A stretch of 64,000 bases of DNA from an uncultured Prevotella sp. GTDB lineage: Bacteria; Bacteroidota; Bacteroidia; Bacteroidales; Bacteroidaceae. Each line of letters begins with the position of its first letter. Positions within the stretch are counted from its first letter, which is position 1. Under the pieces are notes generated by a model, which saw only the letters and a list, made by a program, of their open reading frames with translations, did not search any database and was not told where the DNA came from. Where the stretch lies: the NCBI GenBank assembly GCA_947164965.1, contig CAMUYR010000015.1, positions 1-64,000 on the forward strand, in the 5' to 3' direction. The position numbers and the translations under genes were made by a program. Of the stretch, positions 27,759-37,975 are shown piece by piece.

Positions 27759-28973
27759 TCACAGAATCAACTGTTGGATGTGGTCTGGCGCAAAGAGTTG
27801 CTGGGCCACATCTTGTATTTGCGAGGCTGTGATGGCATCGATTTGCTGAAGTACCATCTCGATGTCACGCTCTTTGCCTTGATGCAGGAAATTCTTAGCG
27901 AAATCGAGGGCAAACTGTTCACGATTATCACAGGCGATGGTGAGCTGACCCTTCAGTTGGCGTTTTGCTGCAGACAACAGTCGCTCAGAAAGCTGATGTT
28001 GCATCATGCGATCTAATTCGTGGTTCACTAATCTGATGCAGCGTTTGACATCGTGATGGTCGCAACCAAAATAGACGCACCAGATACCTGTATCGCTATA
28101 GCAGGCCATAGAGCTCTCGACAGTATATACCAATCCGTATTTCTCACGCAGCGACAAATTAAGTTTGGCATTCATGCCAGGACCTCCTAAGATGTTGTTA
28201 AGGAGATAAAGCGGCATTCGTCGTGGGTCGTCAAAACTGAAAGTACGACATCCCAACATGACATGTGCCTGATGGTGAGATGATGTAAGAGGGGAGACAG
28301 AAGATGGCTGAAGAGTGATGCCTAATGTAGGAAGCAGACTAACTTCAGCGAGGGGAATACTTTTCTCCAGCATCTTTACCAATCTGCCAAAGTCGATGTC
28401 GCCATAGGCAAAGAAGATGGCATTGTCAGGACGATAGTATCGACGGGTAAAGTGTTGTGCATAACTGGACGTATAGCTCTGCACTTGGGCTTTGGTGCCT
28501 AATATGTTATGTCCCAAGGGATGGCCTTGGAAGATTTTGTTTTCAAACTCATCGTAGATAAGTTCTGCAGGCGAATCATTATAACTATCGATTTCATCGC
28601 AGATAACGTCTACTTCGTGTCTGATTTCGTCATCAGGATACTGACTGCAGAAAACAATATCGCAAAGCAGGTCGACAGCCTTGGAGAGATGCTCTTTCAA
28701 GATAGCTGCATAGAAGACGGTATCCTCTTTATTAGTAAAAGCATTCAAATCACCACCAACACTTTCCAGACAGTTGAGGATTTGAAGTGCTGAACGTCGT
28801 TGTGTACCTTTGAAGCTGACATGTTCGCAGAAGTGCGCCAACCCCTCTTCGCCATCAGCTTCCTGACGTGTTCCAGCATTGATGCCAATGCCACAATAGA
28901 CCACTGGCGATAGTGACGGAAGATGGATGACACGCAGTCCATTGGGTAGTGTTGTAATATTGTATTTTGTCAT
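27759..28973 (-). CDS. M16-family zinc peptidase (insulinase-like)
   Basis: About 404 residues starting MTKYNITTLPNGLRVIH. The inverted zinc motif HxxEH is His47-Phe-Cys-Glu50-His51, with the third ligand Glu in the DVICDEIDSYND region about 75 residues on. A second inactive M16 domain includes GGPGMNAKLNLSLREKYGLVY. One active plus one inactive half is the usual ~400-residue bacterial type. The frame runs to 29102, but the ATG at 28973 is preferred because the -7 box lies just before it. The stop lies 4 bp from that of the convergent BspA gene. Confidence 0.93.
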   Translation of the reverse strand: MTKYNITTLPNGLRVIHLPSLSPVVYCGIGINAGTRQEADGEEGLAHFCEHVSFKGTQRRSALQILNCLESVGGDLNAFTNKEDTVFYAAILKEHLSKAVDLLCDIVFCSQYPDDEIRHEVDVICDEIDSYNDSPAELIYDEFENKIFQGHPLGHNILGTKAQVQSYTSSYAQHFTRRYYRPDNAIFFAYGDIDFGRLVKMLEKSIPLAEVSLLPTLGITLQPSSVSPLTSSHHQAHVMLGCRTFSFDDPRRMPLYLLNNILGGPGMNAKLNLSLREKYGLVYTVESSMACYSDTGIWCVYFGCDHHDVKRCIRLVNHELDRMMQHQLSERLLSAAKRQLKGQLTIACDNREQFALDFAKNFLHQGKERDIEMVLQQIDAITASQIQDVAQQLFAPDHIQQLIL

Positions 28974-28982
28974 ATTCGGCTG

Positions 28983-28990
28983 CAAAGGTA
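28983..28990 (-). promoter_or_regulatory. -7 box of the M16 peptidase
   Basis: TACCTTTG on the minus strand, 9 nt before the ATG at 28973, so the leader must be very short. Confidence 0.6.
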
Positions 28991-28992
28991 CA

Positions 28993-29034
28993 AAATAAAT
29001 AAGAAATGAGAATTGGGAATTAAGAATTAATTTG
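28993..29034 (+). repeat. 7-bp tandem repeat between divergent promoters
   Basis: TAAGAAA, TGAGAAT, TGGGAAT, TAAGAAT and TAATTTG start at 29000, 29007, 29014, 29021 and 29028, exactly 7 bp apart. They lie between the -7 boxes of the M16 and PfkB genes and supply the TTG of the latter. Confidence 0.7.
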
Positions 29035-29042
29035 TATCTTTG
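29013..29042 (+). promoter_or_regulatory. Promoter of pfkB-type kinase and fprA
   Basis: TTG at 29013-29015 (TTGGG) and TATCTTTG at 29035-29042, 19 nt apart; ATG at 29062. Confidence 0.65.
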
Positions 29043-29061
29043 CAAGCAAAAACATAAAACA

Positions 29062-30030
29062 ATGCGAAAAGTTATAGGAATTGGTGAAACAGTGCTCGAC
29101 ATTATCTTTCGTGATAATCAGCCTATTCATGCCCTGCCTGGTGGTTCAACCTTCAATGCCATCATCTCGCTGAGCAGAGCAGGTGTGAATACTACGTTTA
29201 TCAGCGAGACAGGCAATGACAGGGTGGGAAAGATGATTATCAACTTTCTGGAAGAGAATGGTTGTCAGTCTGATAATGTCTATGTTTATCCTGAGTCGAA
29301 ATCACCTTTGTCGTTGGCATTTCTTAATGAAAAGAACGATGCCGACTATGTCTTTTATAAGGACCATCCCCACGACAGGCTTGATTTCTCTTTCCCTGAC
29401 GTACAGCCTGACGATATCGTGCTGTTTGGCTCGTATTATGCACTGAACCCCGTTATTCGTCCTCAGGTAAAGGGTTTTTTGGACTATGCTCGTGAACGTG
29501 GAGCAATTCTTTATTATGATGTCAACTTCCGTGCTTCCCATCAGCATGAGGTACTAAAGATTACTCCCAACCTGTTGGAGAATTTTGAGTTGGCAGACAT
29601 CGTGCGTGGTTCATCGGAAGACTTTGAGATTCTATTCAAGAAGAAAGATGCAGAACAGGTGTATCGTTCTCAAATCATGTTCTATACCAAGAAGTTTATT
29701 TATACGCAGGCTTCAGACCCCATTCAGCTGTTTGCTGACAATGGGATGAAGAAACAATATCCAATAGAAAAGATGGAAACCAGTAGTACTGTTGGCGCTG
29801 GTGACAACTTCAATGCTGGTTTCATTTATGGATTGCTGCTGAACGGCATCACTCGTGAACAATTGGAACAAGGATTAAACGAAGAACAATGGGACAGCAT
29901 TGTTGAGCAAGGCAAGAAATTCTCAATGGAGGTATGTCGCAGTCTCTACAATTATGTATCGCCCGAGTTTGGTAAACAGCAGAAAGAGGCTCTGGAAGAA
30001 GCATTAGCACAAGCAGAAAACGAACTCTAA
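29062..30030 (+). CDS. PfkB-family carbohydrate kinase (fructokinase-like)
   Basis: A 322-residue ribokinase-fold enzyme. The N-terminal GIGETVLDIIF and LPGGSTFNAIISLSRAG blocks bind the sugar. The catalytic base is Asp248 in TVGAGDNFNAGF, the anion-hole signature. Fructose or a related sugar is the likely substrate, but specificity cannot be read. The start at 29062 follows a good promoter. The flavoprotein gene is 15 bp downstream and probably co-transcribed, though with no obvious functional link. Confidence 0.92.
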   Translation: MRKVIGIGETVLDIIFRDNQPIHALPGGSTFNAIISLSRAGVNTTFISETGNDRVGKMIINFLEENGCQSDNVYVYPESKSPLSLAFLNEKNDADYVFYKDHPHDRLDFSFPDVQPDDIVLFGSYYALNPVIRPQVKGFLDYARERGAILYYDVNFRASHQHEVLKITPNLLENFELADIVRGSSEDFEILFKKKDAEQVYRSQIMFYTKKFIYTQASDPIQLFADNGMKKQYPIEKMETSSTVGAGDNFNAGFIYGLLLNGITREQLEQGLNEEQWDSIVEQGKKFSMEVCRSLYNYVSPEFGKQQKEALEEALAQAENEL

Positions 30031-30045
30031 AACAATAATACAACT

Positions 30046-31227
30046 ATGCAGAAAATTACTGAAAACATTTATTATGTTGGTGTCAACGATCGTAATAAGT
30101 CGTTGTTCGAAGGTCTTTGGCCATTACCTAATGGCGTTAGTTATAACTCTTACCTCATCGACGATGAGAAGGTGTGTCTGATTGATACAGTTGAAGTGGA
30201 CTTTTTCACCCAATTCATCGAACATATTCATGAGGTGATTGGCGATAGGAAAATCGACTATATGGTGATAAACCATATGGAACCAGACCACAGTGGCAGC
30301 ATTGCTCTGATTAAGAAGTACTATCCTGAAATTCAGATTGTTGGCAACAAGAAGACTTTCCAGATGATGGAGGGATTCTATGGTATCACAGATGGAACCA
30401 TCGAGGTGAAGAATGGTGATACTTTGGCATTAGGCAAGCAAACATTGAACTTTGTGCTGACGCCTATGGTTCACTGGCCAGAGACGATGGTGACCCTGTG
30501 TGGCACAACACTCTTCAGTGGCGATGCCTTTGGTTGCTTTGGCGCCCTAAACGGGGGAGTGATTGACGAGCAAATCAATTGTGACACCTTCTGGCTTGAG
30601 ATGGTTCGCTACTATTCTAACATTGTAGGTAAGTATGGCACCCCTGTGCAAAATGCGCTGAAGAAGCTGGCTGATGTCAAGTTAGACTATATTTGTGCCA
30701 CCCACGGCCCAGTATGGCACCAATATATAAATAAGGTGGTAGCAGAATATGATCGTATGTCAAAGTATGAGACAGAGCCAGGACTGGTTATCTGTTATGG
30801 TACCATGTATGGCAATACAGAGCGTGCAGCAGAGGTGATAGCACATGCTGCCTCAGAAGCTGGTGCGAAGAATATTGTGATGTATAATGTTTCGAAGACT
30901 CACCACTCTTATATTATTCGTGATGTGTTCCGCTATAAGGGTCTGATTGTTGGTGCACCAACATACAATACAGCTCTGTATCATGAGATGGATGTGCTAC
31001 TGTCTGAACTTGCAGGCAAGGACATCAAGAACCACTTGTTAGGATGGTTTGGCTCTTTCGGCTGGGCTTCTAAGGCTGTTGCAGAGATTCAGAAATGGAA
31101 TGACGAACACCTGCACTACGAGGCAGTGGGTGAGCCAGTAGAAATCAAGCAAAGCCTGACGCCAGAGACAAAGGCACAATGCGAGGCCTTAGGCAAAGCA
31201 ATGGCAGCACGCCTAAAGGAGCTGTAA
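30046..31227 (+). CDS. FprA-type A flavoprotein (flavodiiron O2/NO reductase)
   Basis: A 393-residue flavodiiron protein. An N-terminal metallo-beta-lactamase-like domain carries the diiron ligands in NHMEPDHSG (His77, Glu79, Asp81, His82), the HWPETM region, GDAFG and the THGPVWH block. A C-terminal flavodoxin domain starts CYGTMYGNTERAAEVI. These enzymes reduce oxygen or nitric oxide to protect anaerobes, using electrons from rubredoxin or a flavin reductase. Its 3' end overlaps the convergent S41 protease gene by 15 bp. Confidence 0.94.
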   Translation: MQKITENIYYVGVNDRNKSLFEGLWPLPNGVSYNSYLIDDEKVCLIDTVEVDFFTQFIEHIHEVIGDRKIDYMVINHMEPDHSGSIALIKKYYPEIQIVGNKKTFQMMEGFYGITDGTIEVKNGDTLALGKQTLNFVLTPMVHWPETMVTLCGTTLFSGDAFGCFGALNGGVIDEQINCDTFWLEMVRYYSNIVGKYGTPVQNALKKLADVKLDYICATHGPVWHQYINKVVAEYDRMSKYETEPGLVICYGTMYGNTERAAEVIAHAASEAGAKNIVMYNVSKTHHSYIIRDVFRYKGLIVGAPTYNTALYHEMDVLLSELAGKDIKNHLLGWFGSFGWASKAVAEIQKWNDEHLHYEAVGEPVEIKQSLTPETKAQCEALGKAMAARLKEL

Positions 31228-32787
31228 GGCTCGCTGCAGGGCATCGTCAGCTTCGCTCATGATTGAGAAATACTCATTCATATCCCAAAGGTCGCGAGCT
31301 ATCAGTGCCTTCAGTTGCAGGCGAAGATAAGGTAATGTGCGTTCCAGTTCTTCATCGTTCTTGGGACGCACGTTCTTTTTATCGCCTTCAGCTATGATGC
31401 CATCAATCATAGATTGAGGTATTTCAAAGTGCTGGCGATAGTCGTCAAAGGTCTGATATTGTTGCTTTAAGGCCTTTCGATATTCGTCGACATAATGCAG
31501 GGTGGTATTGATAATTATTGATTTTGCAGCCAGTTCTCGATGGAATCGAGTATATTTTGTGGTGTCAAGAGGTACAAATTCGTCAGGCATAATGCCTCCA
31601 CCACCATAGACAACACGATGTTTCTTGAGTGTATAATACTTCAGCGAGTCAGCAAAGTGGACGCTGTCAGCACTCATCAGCTCGCCACTCTTCAGACGAT
31701 TATACACATCCATATTATAATCCTTCTGCTTTCCCTTCTCGTAAGGCTTTTGGATGCAGCGTCCAGATGGCGTGTAATAGTGGGCTATAGTAAGGCGGAT
31801 CATAGAACCATCAGGCAGGTCGATAGGACGTTGTACTAATCCTTTTCCAAAGGTGCGACGTCCCACAACCAATCCTCTATCGTGGTCTTGAATAGCGCCA
31901 GACACAATCTCTGCAGCAGAAGCTGTGTAGCTGTCAACCAAAACAATGACTTTTCCCTTTTCAAAGAGTCCACCACTCTTAGCCTTATATTCACTACGTG
32001 GGGCATTACGTCCATTGGTATAGACAATCAGATCGTCCTTTTCCAGGAATTCATCAGCCACTTCGACAGCAGCATGCAGATAGCCGCCTCCGTTCTCTTG
32101 CAAGTCAAGGATGAGCGACTTCATACCTTGTTTCTTCAAGTTCTTCAAACTCTCGCATAGCTCATCGTGAGTAGTGGCACTGAAGTTGCCTATTCGAATA
32201 TAGCCAACATTCTTACGAATCATGAATGTGGCATCTATCGATTTCATAGGAATCTTGTCGCGAACGATAACAAAAGATAAGGTATCGCTGATGCCACGAC
32301 GAACAACACCAAGATTCACTTTGGTTCCTTTGGGACCACGCAGTCGCTTCATGATTTCCTCTTTCGACATCTTAACACCCGCAATTGCTGTGTCATTGAC
32401 AGATACAATACGATCGCCAGCCATGATGCCCTTCTTTTCTGAAGGACCTCCGCTGACAGGCTGGATGACCAGCAGCGTGTCTTCCACCATATTGAACTGC
32501 ACGCCAATGCCTTCGAAGTTGCCCTGAAGAGGCTCGTTCATTTCTTTAACCTCCTTAGGTGTGGAATAAGTAGAGTGGGGGTCCAGTTTTTCAAGCATAC
32601 CCTTAATACCATCTTCCACCAGTTTCTTTTCGTCGACACTGTCTACATAAAGGTTTGAGATAGCTACCTCTGCAATCTGCAACTTACGCAGTGGAGACTC
32701 ATCGCCCAAATTGATGCGAAGCTGGGCATTGGCATTTATAGAGAGAAAGAGCAGCAATATAAGCGCTGTCATCATGTTTTTATTCAT
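31213..32787 (-). CDS. S41 C-terminal-processing peptidase (CtpA-like), exported
   Basis: About 524 residues with a signal peptide ([21 protein letters not shown]). A PDZ domain spans ~90-170 ([27 protein letters not shown]). The protease core follows, with the nucleophile Ser in [15 protein letters not shown] and the lysine in [10 protein letters not shown]. It cleaves C-termini of periplasmic proteins. Starts at 32787 or 32793 both overlap the parE stop; 32787 gives an 8-nt ATGAATAA overlap. It is the last gene of the GNAT-parE-S41 group. Confidence 0.94.
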   Translation of the reverse strand: MNKNMMTALILLLFLSINANAQLRINLGDESPLRKLQIAEVAISNLYVDSVDEKKLVEDGIKGMLEKLDPHSTYSTPKEVKEMNEPLQGNFEGIGVQFNMVEDTLLVIQPVSGGPSEKKGIMAGDRIVSVNDTAIAGVKMSKEEIMKRLRGPKGTKVNLGVVRRGISDTLSFVIVRDKIPMKSIDATFMIRKNVGYIRIGNFSATTHDELCESLKNLKKQGMKSLILDLQENGGGYLHAAVEVADEFLEKDDLIVYTNGRNAPRSEYKAKSGGLFEKGKVIVLVDSYTASAAEIVSGAIQDHDRGLVVGRRTFGKGLVQRPIDLPDGSMIRLTIAHYYTPSGRCIQKPYEKGKQKDYNMDVYNRLKSGELMSADSVHFADSLKYYTLKKHRVVYGGGGIMPDEFVPLDTTKYTRFHRELAAKSIIINTTLHYVDEYRKALKQQYQTFDDYRQHFEIPQSMIDGIIAEGDKKNVRPKNDEELERTLPYLRLQLKALIARDLWDMNEYFSIMSEADDALQRALQLL

Positions 32788-34714
32788 ATTCATAATCTTC
32801 TGGCTTGTCTTCCTCAATGACGAGGTTATCAATGATGAAGTTCTGGCGCTCCATCGTGTTTTTACCCATATAGTATTCCAACAGTTTCTGTACCTGGTCG
32901 TTCTTATGAAGGGTTACTTGCTCCAAACGCATATCAGGGCCGATGAAACCAGCAAATTCTTCAGGAGATATTTCACCAAGTCCTTTAAATCGCGTAATCT
33001 CTGGGTCTGGTCCTAACTCTTGGATGGCCTTCAGGCGTTCCTCCTCACTATAGCAGTAACGAGTCACGAAATCACCTTTCTTGCCATCCTCGCGCATTTC
33101 CTTGTTTTTAATCTTCGTACGCTTGTTGCGAACACGGAAAAGAGGAGTCTGCAACACATAGACGTGTCCCTTCTTGATGAGTTCAGGGAAGAACTGAAGG
33201 AAGAAGGTAATGATGAGCAGACGGATATGCATGCCATCGACATCGGCATCCGTAGCAACAATCACCTTATTATATCTCAGCGTATCGAGACCTTCTTCGA
33301 TGTCGAGAGCAGCCTGCAGAAGATTGAACTCCTCATTCTCGTAAACCACTTTCTTCGTCAGACCAAAGCTGTTCAGAGGTTTACCACGAAGCGAGAAGAC
33401 GGCTTGTGTATTGACATCACGACTCTTAGTGATGCTTCCGCTGGCAGAATCACCCTCCGTAATAAAGATGCATGATTCTTCTTTACGATCATTCTTCACG
33501 TCAGAGAAATGGATACGACAGTCACGAAGCTTGCGATTGTGCAGATTGGCCTTCTTGGCACGTTCACGAGCAAGCTTGGTGACACCAGCCATTGCTTTGC
33601 GCTCACGTTCTGACTCTTTGATCTTGCCTTCAATGACCTCAGCTACATCCTGATGGATATGCAGATAATTGTCGACCTGTTGTTTGATGAAGTCGCCTAC
33701 ATATTTATTAATAGTATCTCCATCTGGCGACATCACAGTCGAACCCAGCTTGATTTTCGTCTGGCTTTCGAAGACAGGTTCTTCCACATTAATAGCGATG
33801 GCTGCAACAATACCTGTTCGAATGTCGCCATACTCATATTTGCCAAAGAATTCCTTGATGGTCTTGGCGATATGCTCCTTAAAGGCACTCTGGTGGGTTC
33901 CACCTTGGGTGGTATGCTGGCCATTGACGAATGAATAGTATTCCTCACCATACTGATTAGCATGGGTAAAGGCCACCTCGATGTCGTCACCCTGCAAATG
34001 GATGATAGGATAGAGGGCATCGTTGGTCATGCGGTCTTTCAGCAAATCCTGTAATCCATGACGTGAAAGGATGCGTCGACCATTATACATGATAGTTAAG
34101 CCAGTATTCAGATAGGTATAGTTGCGAAGCATGTTTTCCACGATTTCATCGTGAAACTGATAGTTCTGGAACTTCGTATTGTCTGGCTCGAAATAGATAT
34201 AGGTACCATTCTCGTCCTGCGAAGGCTCTGTCACGTCAGAAATCAGTTTGCCACACTCAAAGACTGCTTTGCGAACCTTTCCTTCACGATAGCTGCGCAC
34301 CTCGAAATGCGAACTCAGAGCATTGACAGCCTTCACACCCACACCATTCAAGCCAATAGACTTTTTAAAAGCCTTGGAGTCGAACTTACCGCTGGTATTC
34401 AGGATGCTGACACTCTCGATGAGCTTGCCTTGGGGAATGCCTCGACCATAGTCACGAACAGAGATGCGGAGATTGTCCTCCACATTGACTTCGATACGAT
34501 CGCCTGCCCGCATCTTGAATTCATCGATAGAATTGTCGAAAACTTCCTTCAACAAGACGTAAATACCATCTTCTGCTGAGGTGCCGTCGCCCAGACGTCC
34601 GATGTACATACCAGGACGTAAGCGGATATGATCCAGGCCAGATAGGGTTTGAATGTTGTCGTCGTCATATTTGACGACTTCTTCTTGGGGGATTATGTTA
34701 TTCTCTTCACTCAT
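32780..34714 (-). CDS. parE: DNA topoisomerase IV subunit B (GyrB/ParE type)
   Basis: A 644-residue type IIA topoisomerase ATPase subunit. The GHKL ATPase blocks are [21 protein letters not shown] and [14 protein letters not shown], the transducer contains [14 protein letters not shown], and the TOPRIM part contains [11 protein letters not shown] and [13 protein letters not shown] call it ParE rather than GyrB from its moderate length and Bacteroidota sequence type. The partner parC is not in the window. The start overlaps the GNAT stop by 4 nt (ATGA). Confidence 0.9.
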   Translation of the reverse strand: MSEENNIIPQEEVVKYDDDNIQTLSGLDHIRLRPGMYIGRLGDGTSAEDGIYVLLKEVFDNSIDEFKMRAGDRIEVNVEDNLRISVRDYGRGIPQGKLIESVSILNTSGKFDSKAFKKSIGLNGVGVKAVNALSSHFEVRSYREGKVRKAVFECGKLISDVTEPSQDENGTYIYFEPDNTKFQNYQFHDEIVENMLRNYTYLNTGLTIMYNGRRILSRHGLQDLLKDRMTNDALYPIIHLQGDDIEVAFTHANQYGEEYYSFVNGQHTTQGGTHQSAFKEHIAKTIKEFFGKYEYGDIRTGIVAAIAINVEEPVFESQTKIKLGSTVMSPDGDTINKYVGDFIKQQVDNYLHIHQDVAEVIEGKIKESERERKAMAGVTKLARERAKKANLHNRKLRDCRIHFSDVKNDRKEESCIFITEGDSASGSITKSRDVNTQAVFSLRGKPLNSFGLTKKVVYENEEFNLLQAALDIEEGLDTLRYNKVIVATDADVDGMHIRLLIITFFLQFFPELIKKGHVYVLQTPLFRVRNKRTKIKNKEMREDGKKGDFVTRYCYSEEERLKAIQELGPDPEITRFKGLGEISPEEFAGFIGPDMRLEQVTLHKNDQVQKLLEYYMGKNTMERQNFIIDNLVIEEDKPEDYEYE

Positions 34715-35865
34715 AAGCTTTTCTTATAGCATCTTCTGCGTTTATGTTGTATGTGTTCCAGGTACTGCCATTGGCTCTGCACCTTCTCATTGGTTTCCAT
34801 TTCCACGTTGGTTTCGCCCCATTTAAAGCCGAACTTCTGGTATTTGGGAATGAGGTCGTAGAACAGCAAGGCATTGGCGCCCTTCTGCTGATACTCTGGC
34901 AGGATGCCAATGAGCATCAGGTCAAGGCACTCAGCCTTATGGAACTTCAGCGCCTTCAGACAATGCCACCAGCCAAAGGGCCAGAGGCGTCCGTTCTTAC
35001 ACTTCTGCAGGGCTCGCGTCATGTTGGTAATCGAGATACCCACACCAATAACCTCGTGGTTGGGAGTGTTCCAGTCTTCTATCAAGCAGAGCATCTCCAT
35101 ATCGAGCATGGGGAAGTACATCTTCAGATATTCGTCTATCTGACGTTCCGTCATCTGTGAATAGCCATAGAGATGGCCGAACGACTTATTGACGACATCG
35201 AGCACCTTGCGACCATACTGCTCTTTGCCAAACACCTGACTGCGCTTAGGATGCATGGGATGCAGATTATACCGTTTCATCACCATCTCGGCCACCTTTT
35301 TATACTTTTCTGGCAGTCCGTCCTTGGGAACAATAAGCTTGTATTCCACATAGTCGTTATCCTTGACGAAGCCTCCCATCTGCTCGATGTGCTGAGGGTA
35401 GTAAGGATAATTATAGATAGTGGCCATTGTTCCTAACTGGTCGAAACCTTCAATAAGCATACCTTCTGGGTCCATATCCGTAAAGCCCAAGGGACCTACG
35501 ATTTCTGTCATCCCCTTTTGTCTGCCCCAATCTTCTACTGCGCCTAGCAAAGCACGGCTCACTTCGATATCATCGACGAAGTCTATCCATCCAAAACGAA
35601 CGGTCTGACTTTCCCATCGCTCGTTAGCCCTGTGGTTGATGATGCCTGCAATGCGTCCTACCACCTTATCGCCCTGATAGGCCAGAAAGTATTCTGCCTC
35701 GCAAAACTCGAAGGCTGCATTTTTATCCTTACTCAACGTGTGTTTTTCGTCAGTATACAGGTTGGGTGCATCGTAGGCATTACCACGATACAGGTCGTAG
35801 TGGAACTGGATGAAAGCATCGAGTTCTTTCTTGTTGCTAACTTTCCGAATCTCTATTGATGGCAT
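34711..35865 (-). CDS. GNAT-family N-acetyltransferase-like protein
   Basis: A 384-residue protein starting [18 protein letters not shown]. It has two GNAT-like halves. The N-terminal half includes [26 protein letters not shown], and the C-terminal half has [25 protein letters not shown], resembling the acetyl-CoA loop Q-x-x-G-x-A. It belongs to a conserved Bacteroidota family without a known substrate. The upstream part of the frame is excluded because the -7 box (35889-35896) lies in it. It is first in the operon with parE and the S41 protease. Confidence 0.85.
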   Translation of the reverse strand: MPSIEIRKVSNKKELDAFIQFHYDLYRGNAYDAPNLYTDEKHTLSKDKNAAFEFCEAEYFLAYQGDKVVGRIAGIINHRANERWESQTVRFGWIDFVDDIEVSRALLGAVEDWGRQKGMTEIVGPLGFTDMDPEGMLIEGFDQLGTMATIYNYPYYPQHIEQMGGFVKDNDYVEYKLIVPKDGLPEKYKKVAEMVMKRYNLHPMHPKRSQVFGKEQYGRKVLDVVNKSFGHLYGYSQMTERQIDEYLKMYFPMLDMEMLCLIEDWNTPNHEVIGVGISITNMTRALQKCKNGRLWPFGWWHCLKALKFHKAECLDLMLIGILPEYQQKGANALLFYDLIPKYQKFGFKWGETNVEMETNEKVQSQWQYLEHIQHKRRRCYKKSL

Positions 35866-35888
35866 ATTCTTTAATGCTTTAATTCTTG

Positions 35889-35896
35889 CAAAGGTA
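35889..35896 (-). promoter_or_regulatory. -7 box of GNAT-parE-S41
   Basis: TACCTTTG on the minus strand, 23 nt before the ATG at 35865. Confidence 0.6.
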
Positions 35897-35924
35897 GCTA
35901 AAAAAGGGGAGAATCCCAAACAAT

Positions 35925-37163
35925 TTAACCAATTTTACGGCAAATGAACAACTTATGGGCCCCAGAAGTCAGTGTTGAGGCAAAGATATAGACGTCGCCA
36001 CCATCTTTTAAACGCAGCTTTTTGCGCAGCTGTTCTGCACTCAAAGGGAAGTTTCTGACAGCAATATTGGCTTGCTGGATGGCTTCCAAGCTTTGGCGAA
36101 GCTCCTGCTTGTTCATCGATGAAATAGATAATACTTGAAACTTTCTGCCAGGAAAATCGCCGATTTCAACGGAAGAAAGGAAGAGGTGGGAGTTCAAAGA
36201 AATCTGCTCTACAGGGAACCTTTCTTCTATCTCCTTAAAGCATCCCGCCTTCATAATACTGGCATTCGGCTCGTAAAGATAAAGGGGAGTGTCAGAGAGC
36301 AGGGAGCTTGAAGAATATTCCCAGCGTGGGAATATTTTATTCCCAGCGTGGGAATTATTTGTTCCCAGCGTGGGAATAATTTCGAAGCTACTATCCCCAT
36401 TGACGCAAACAAGTCGCAGGCTTTCTGTTTGCTTCTTGCTGATGACCAACAACAGCTCTTTGCACTCGTTGTCAACGCTGATGATATGTACTTCGTTGAC
36501 AAAGGCAATAGGCTCTTGGCTATTAGCTCTTAGCTGTTGGATATCACCCACCGCCTTGCGCCAATCCAACATAGGCGACAGCTTCAGTATGACTCGATCA
36601 GCTTTCTCCATCAGTAGAGGCATCAGTTCTAATACGTTGGGCGAGCAGTCCCCAATGCCATAAGTGCGCCCTCCGTGTTCATTTCTGCGGGCAGGGTCAA
36701 GATAGGCTAAGTCGGCGTGGGGCATTGTTGCCAAGTAAGTTGCTGTATCACAGCAACAGACGGAACATGTTAAGGATAATTGGTGGAAATTGTGCGATGA
36801 AATGGCACAAAGTGCTTCGTTTTGCTCGATGTATTGGCGATGCTGAAAGCCTTGCGACATCCAGTAGAAATCAATACCAAAGCCACCTGTCAGATCAACC
36901 ATTCTGTCACCCTTGCCAGCAATTCTGGCTTTATAACGGGCTGTCTGTTCAGAGGAACATTGCTCCATATTGAGATGAGGAGGATAAATAATGCTCTCGA
37001 CCTCAGCCCACGAAGGTAATTTCCGTCGTGCTGTCTGCCTGCCGGCAATCTGCTGAAGAGCCATTGTCAGGTCTACTTCGGCATCCTTAACTCCTTGCAA
37101 GGCCAGTTTTCGCACATCGTCATCAACGTGCTGGCGAATAAAATCCTGCGTTTTCTCATTCAT
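35925..37163 (-). CDS. Class I SAM-dependent methyltransferase with THUMP-like C-terminal domain
   Basis: About 412 residues. A helical N-terminal part precedes a Rossmann methyltransferase core: motif I is MVDLTGGFGIDFYWMS and the LAYLDPARR block is motif IV-like. The C-terminal ~90 residues (FPLSAEQLRKKLRLKDGGD) are THUMP-like, suggesting an RNA substrate. The target is unknown. Two repeat arrays lie inside the gene: four 7-bp units (36513-36540) and three 22-bp units (36317-36382) translated in three different frames. The insert around protein residues ~265-285 looks like tolerated filler. ATG 37163 is preferred because the promoter would start RNA near 37167. Confidence 0.85.
   Translation of the reverse strand: MNEKTQDFIRQHVDDDVRKLALQGVKDAEVDLTMALQQIAGRQTARRKLPSWAEVESIIYPPHLNMEQCSSEQTARYKARIAGKGDRMVDLTGGFGIDFYWMSQGFQHRQYIEQNEALCAISSHNFHQLSLTCSVCCCDTATYLATMPHADLAYLDPARRNEHGGRTYGIGDCSPNVLELMPLLMEKADRVILKLSPMLDWRKAVGDIQQLRANSQEPIAFVNEVHIISVDNECKELLLVISKKQTESLRLVCVNGDSSFEIIPTLGTNNSHAGNKIFPRWEYSSSSLLSDTPLYLYEPNASIMKAGCFKEIEERFPVEQISLNSHLFLSSVEIGDFPGRKFQVLSISSMNKQELRQSLEAIQQANIAVRNFPLSAEQLRKKLRLKDGGDVYIFASTLTSGAHKLFICRKIG
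36317..36382. repeat. 22-bp palindromic repeat x3 inside a coding region
   Basis: (A/G)TTCCCAGCGTGGGAAT plus 5-6 A/T bases starts at 36317, 36339 and 36361. Each unit holds the dyad TTCCCA-GCG-TGGGAA. Three units total 66 bp, which preserves the frame, and the protein reads IPTLG, NSHAG and FPRWE from the same DNA in three frames. Confidence 0.9.
36513..36540. repeat. 7-bp repeat x4 inside the methyltransferase gene
   Basis: CTCTTGG, CTATTAG, CTCTTAG and CTGTTGG start at 36513, 36520, 36527 and 36534, exactly 7 bp apart. On the coding strand they give LRANSQ-type residues. Confidence 0.65.
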
Positions 37164-37173
37164 TAACATGCTG

Positions 37174-37181
37174 CAAAGTTA
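37174..37181 (-). promoter_or_regulatory. -7 box of the methyltransferase gene
   Basis: TAACTTTG on the minus strand lies only 4 nt before the ATG at 37169 and 10 nt before the ATG at 37163, so the mRNA leader is near zero. Confidence 0.55.
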
Positions 37182-37223
37182 ATAAAAAACGATTAAATCC
37201 TTTCGTATTTCATTGATTTTCGT

Positions 37224-37231
37224 TACCTTTG
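37224..37231 (+). promoter_or_regulatory. -7 box of the dapB-lepB operon
   Basis: TACCTTTG, 23 nt before the dapB ATG (37255). Confidence 0.6.
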
Positions 37232-37254
37232 CAGCGTATTAATACATTATTATT

Positions 37255-37971
37255 ATGAAAATAGCTTTAATAGGCTACGGCAAGATGGGTAAAATGATAG
37301 AGCAGATAGCCTTGAGTCGTGGTCATGAGATTGTGAGTATTATCGACATCGACAATCAGGAGGACTTCGATTCAGAGGCCTTTAAGAGTGCTGATGTTGC
37401 GATAGAGTTTACGGCTCCGCAGGCTGCATACGGCAACTATCTGCGGGCTTTCAAACATGGTGTAAAGGTTGTTTCTGGCTCTACTGGTTGGATGAAAGAA
37501 CATGGTGATGACGTGAAGCGCATGTGTTCAGAAGAGGGAAAGACGCTGTTTTGGGCATCAAACTTCTCCATAGGTGTGGCTATCTTCAGTGCTGTCAACA
37601 AGTATCTGGCTAAGATTATGAACCAGTTCCCACAATACGATGTGGAGATGGAAGAGACACACCATGTGCATAAACTCGACCATCCCAGTGGTACAGCGAT
37701 TACTTTGGCAGAAGGCATACTGGATAATATTGAGCGTAAAGAAGCGTGGGCAGAGGATACAACAGATCCCAAACTGCTGCGCATCGACCATATCCGTCGT
37801 GGTGAGGTGGCTGGTATTCATACCGTTCGCTACGATTCTGAGGCAGACATCATCACCATTACCCACGATGCTCACTCTCGTCAGGGCTTTGCCTTAGGAG
37901 CAGTACTTGCTGCAGAGTACACTAAGGAGCATCAGGGACTGTTGACGATATCAGATATGTTTAAATTCTAA
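37255..37971 (+). CDS. dapB: 4-hydroxy-tetrahydrodipicolinate reductase
   Basis: A 238-residue enzyme of lysine and diaminopimelate synthesis. The N-terminal NAD(P) fold begins MKIALIGYGKMGKMIE, and the substrate motif MEETHHVHKLDHPSGTA carries the catalytic His pair and Lys. The C-terminal strand has DAHSRQGFALGAVLAAE. It is first in the dapB-lepB-S26-WbqC group, an arrangement I recall from other Bacteroidota. Confidence 0.97.
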   Translation: MKIALIGYGKMGKMIEQIALSRGHEIVSIIDIDNQEDFDSEAFKSADVAIEFTAPQAAYGNYLRAFKHGVKVVSGSTGWMKEHGDDVKRMCSEEGKTLFWASNFSIGVAIFSAVNKYLAKIMNQFPQYDVEMEETHHVHKLDHPSGTAITLAEGILDNIERKEAWAEDTTDPKLLRIDHIRRGEVAGIHTVRYDSEADIITITHDAHSRQGFALGAVLAAEYTKEHQGLLTISDMFKF

Positions 37972-37975
37972 GAAC

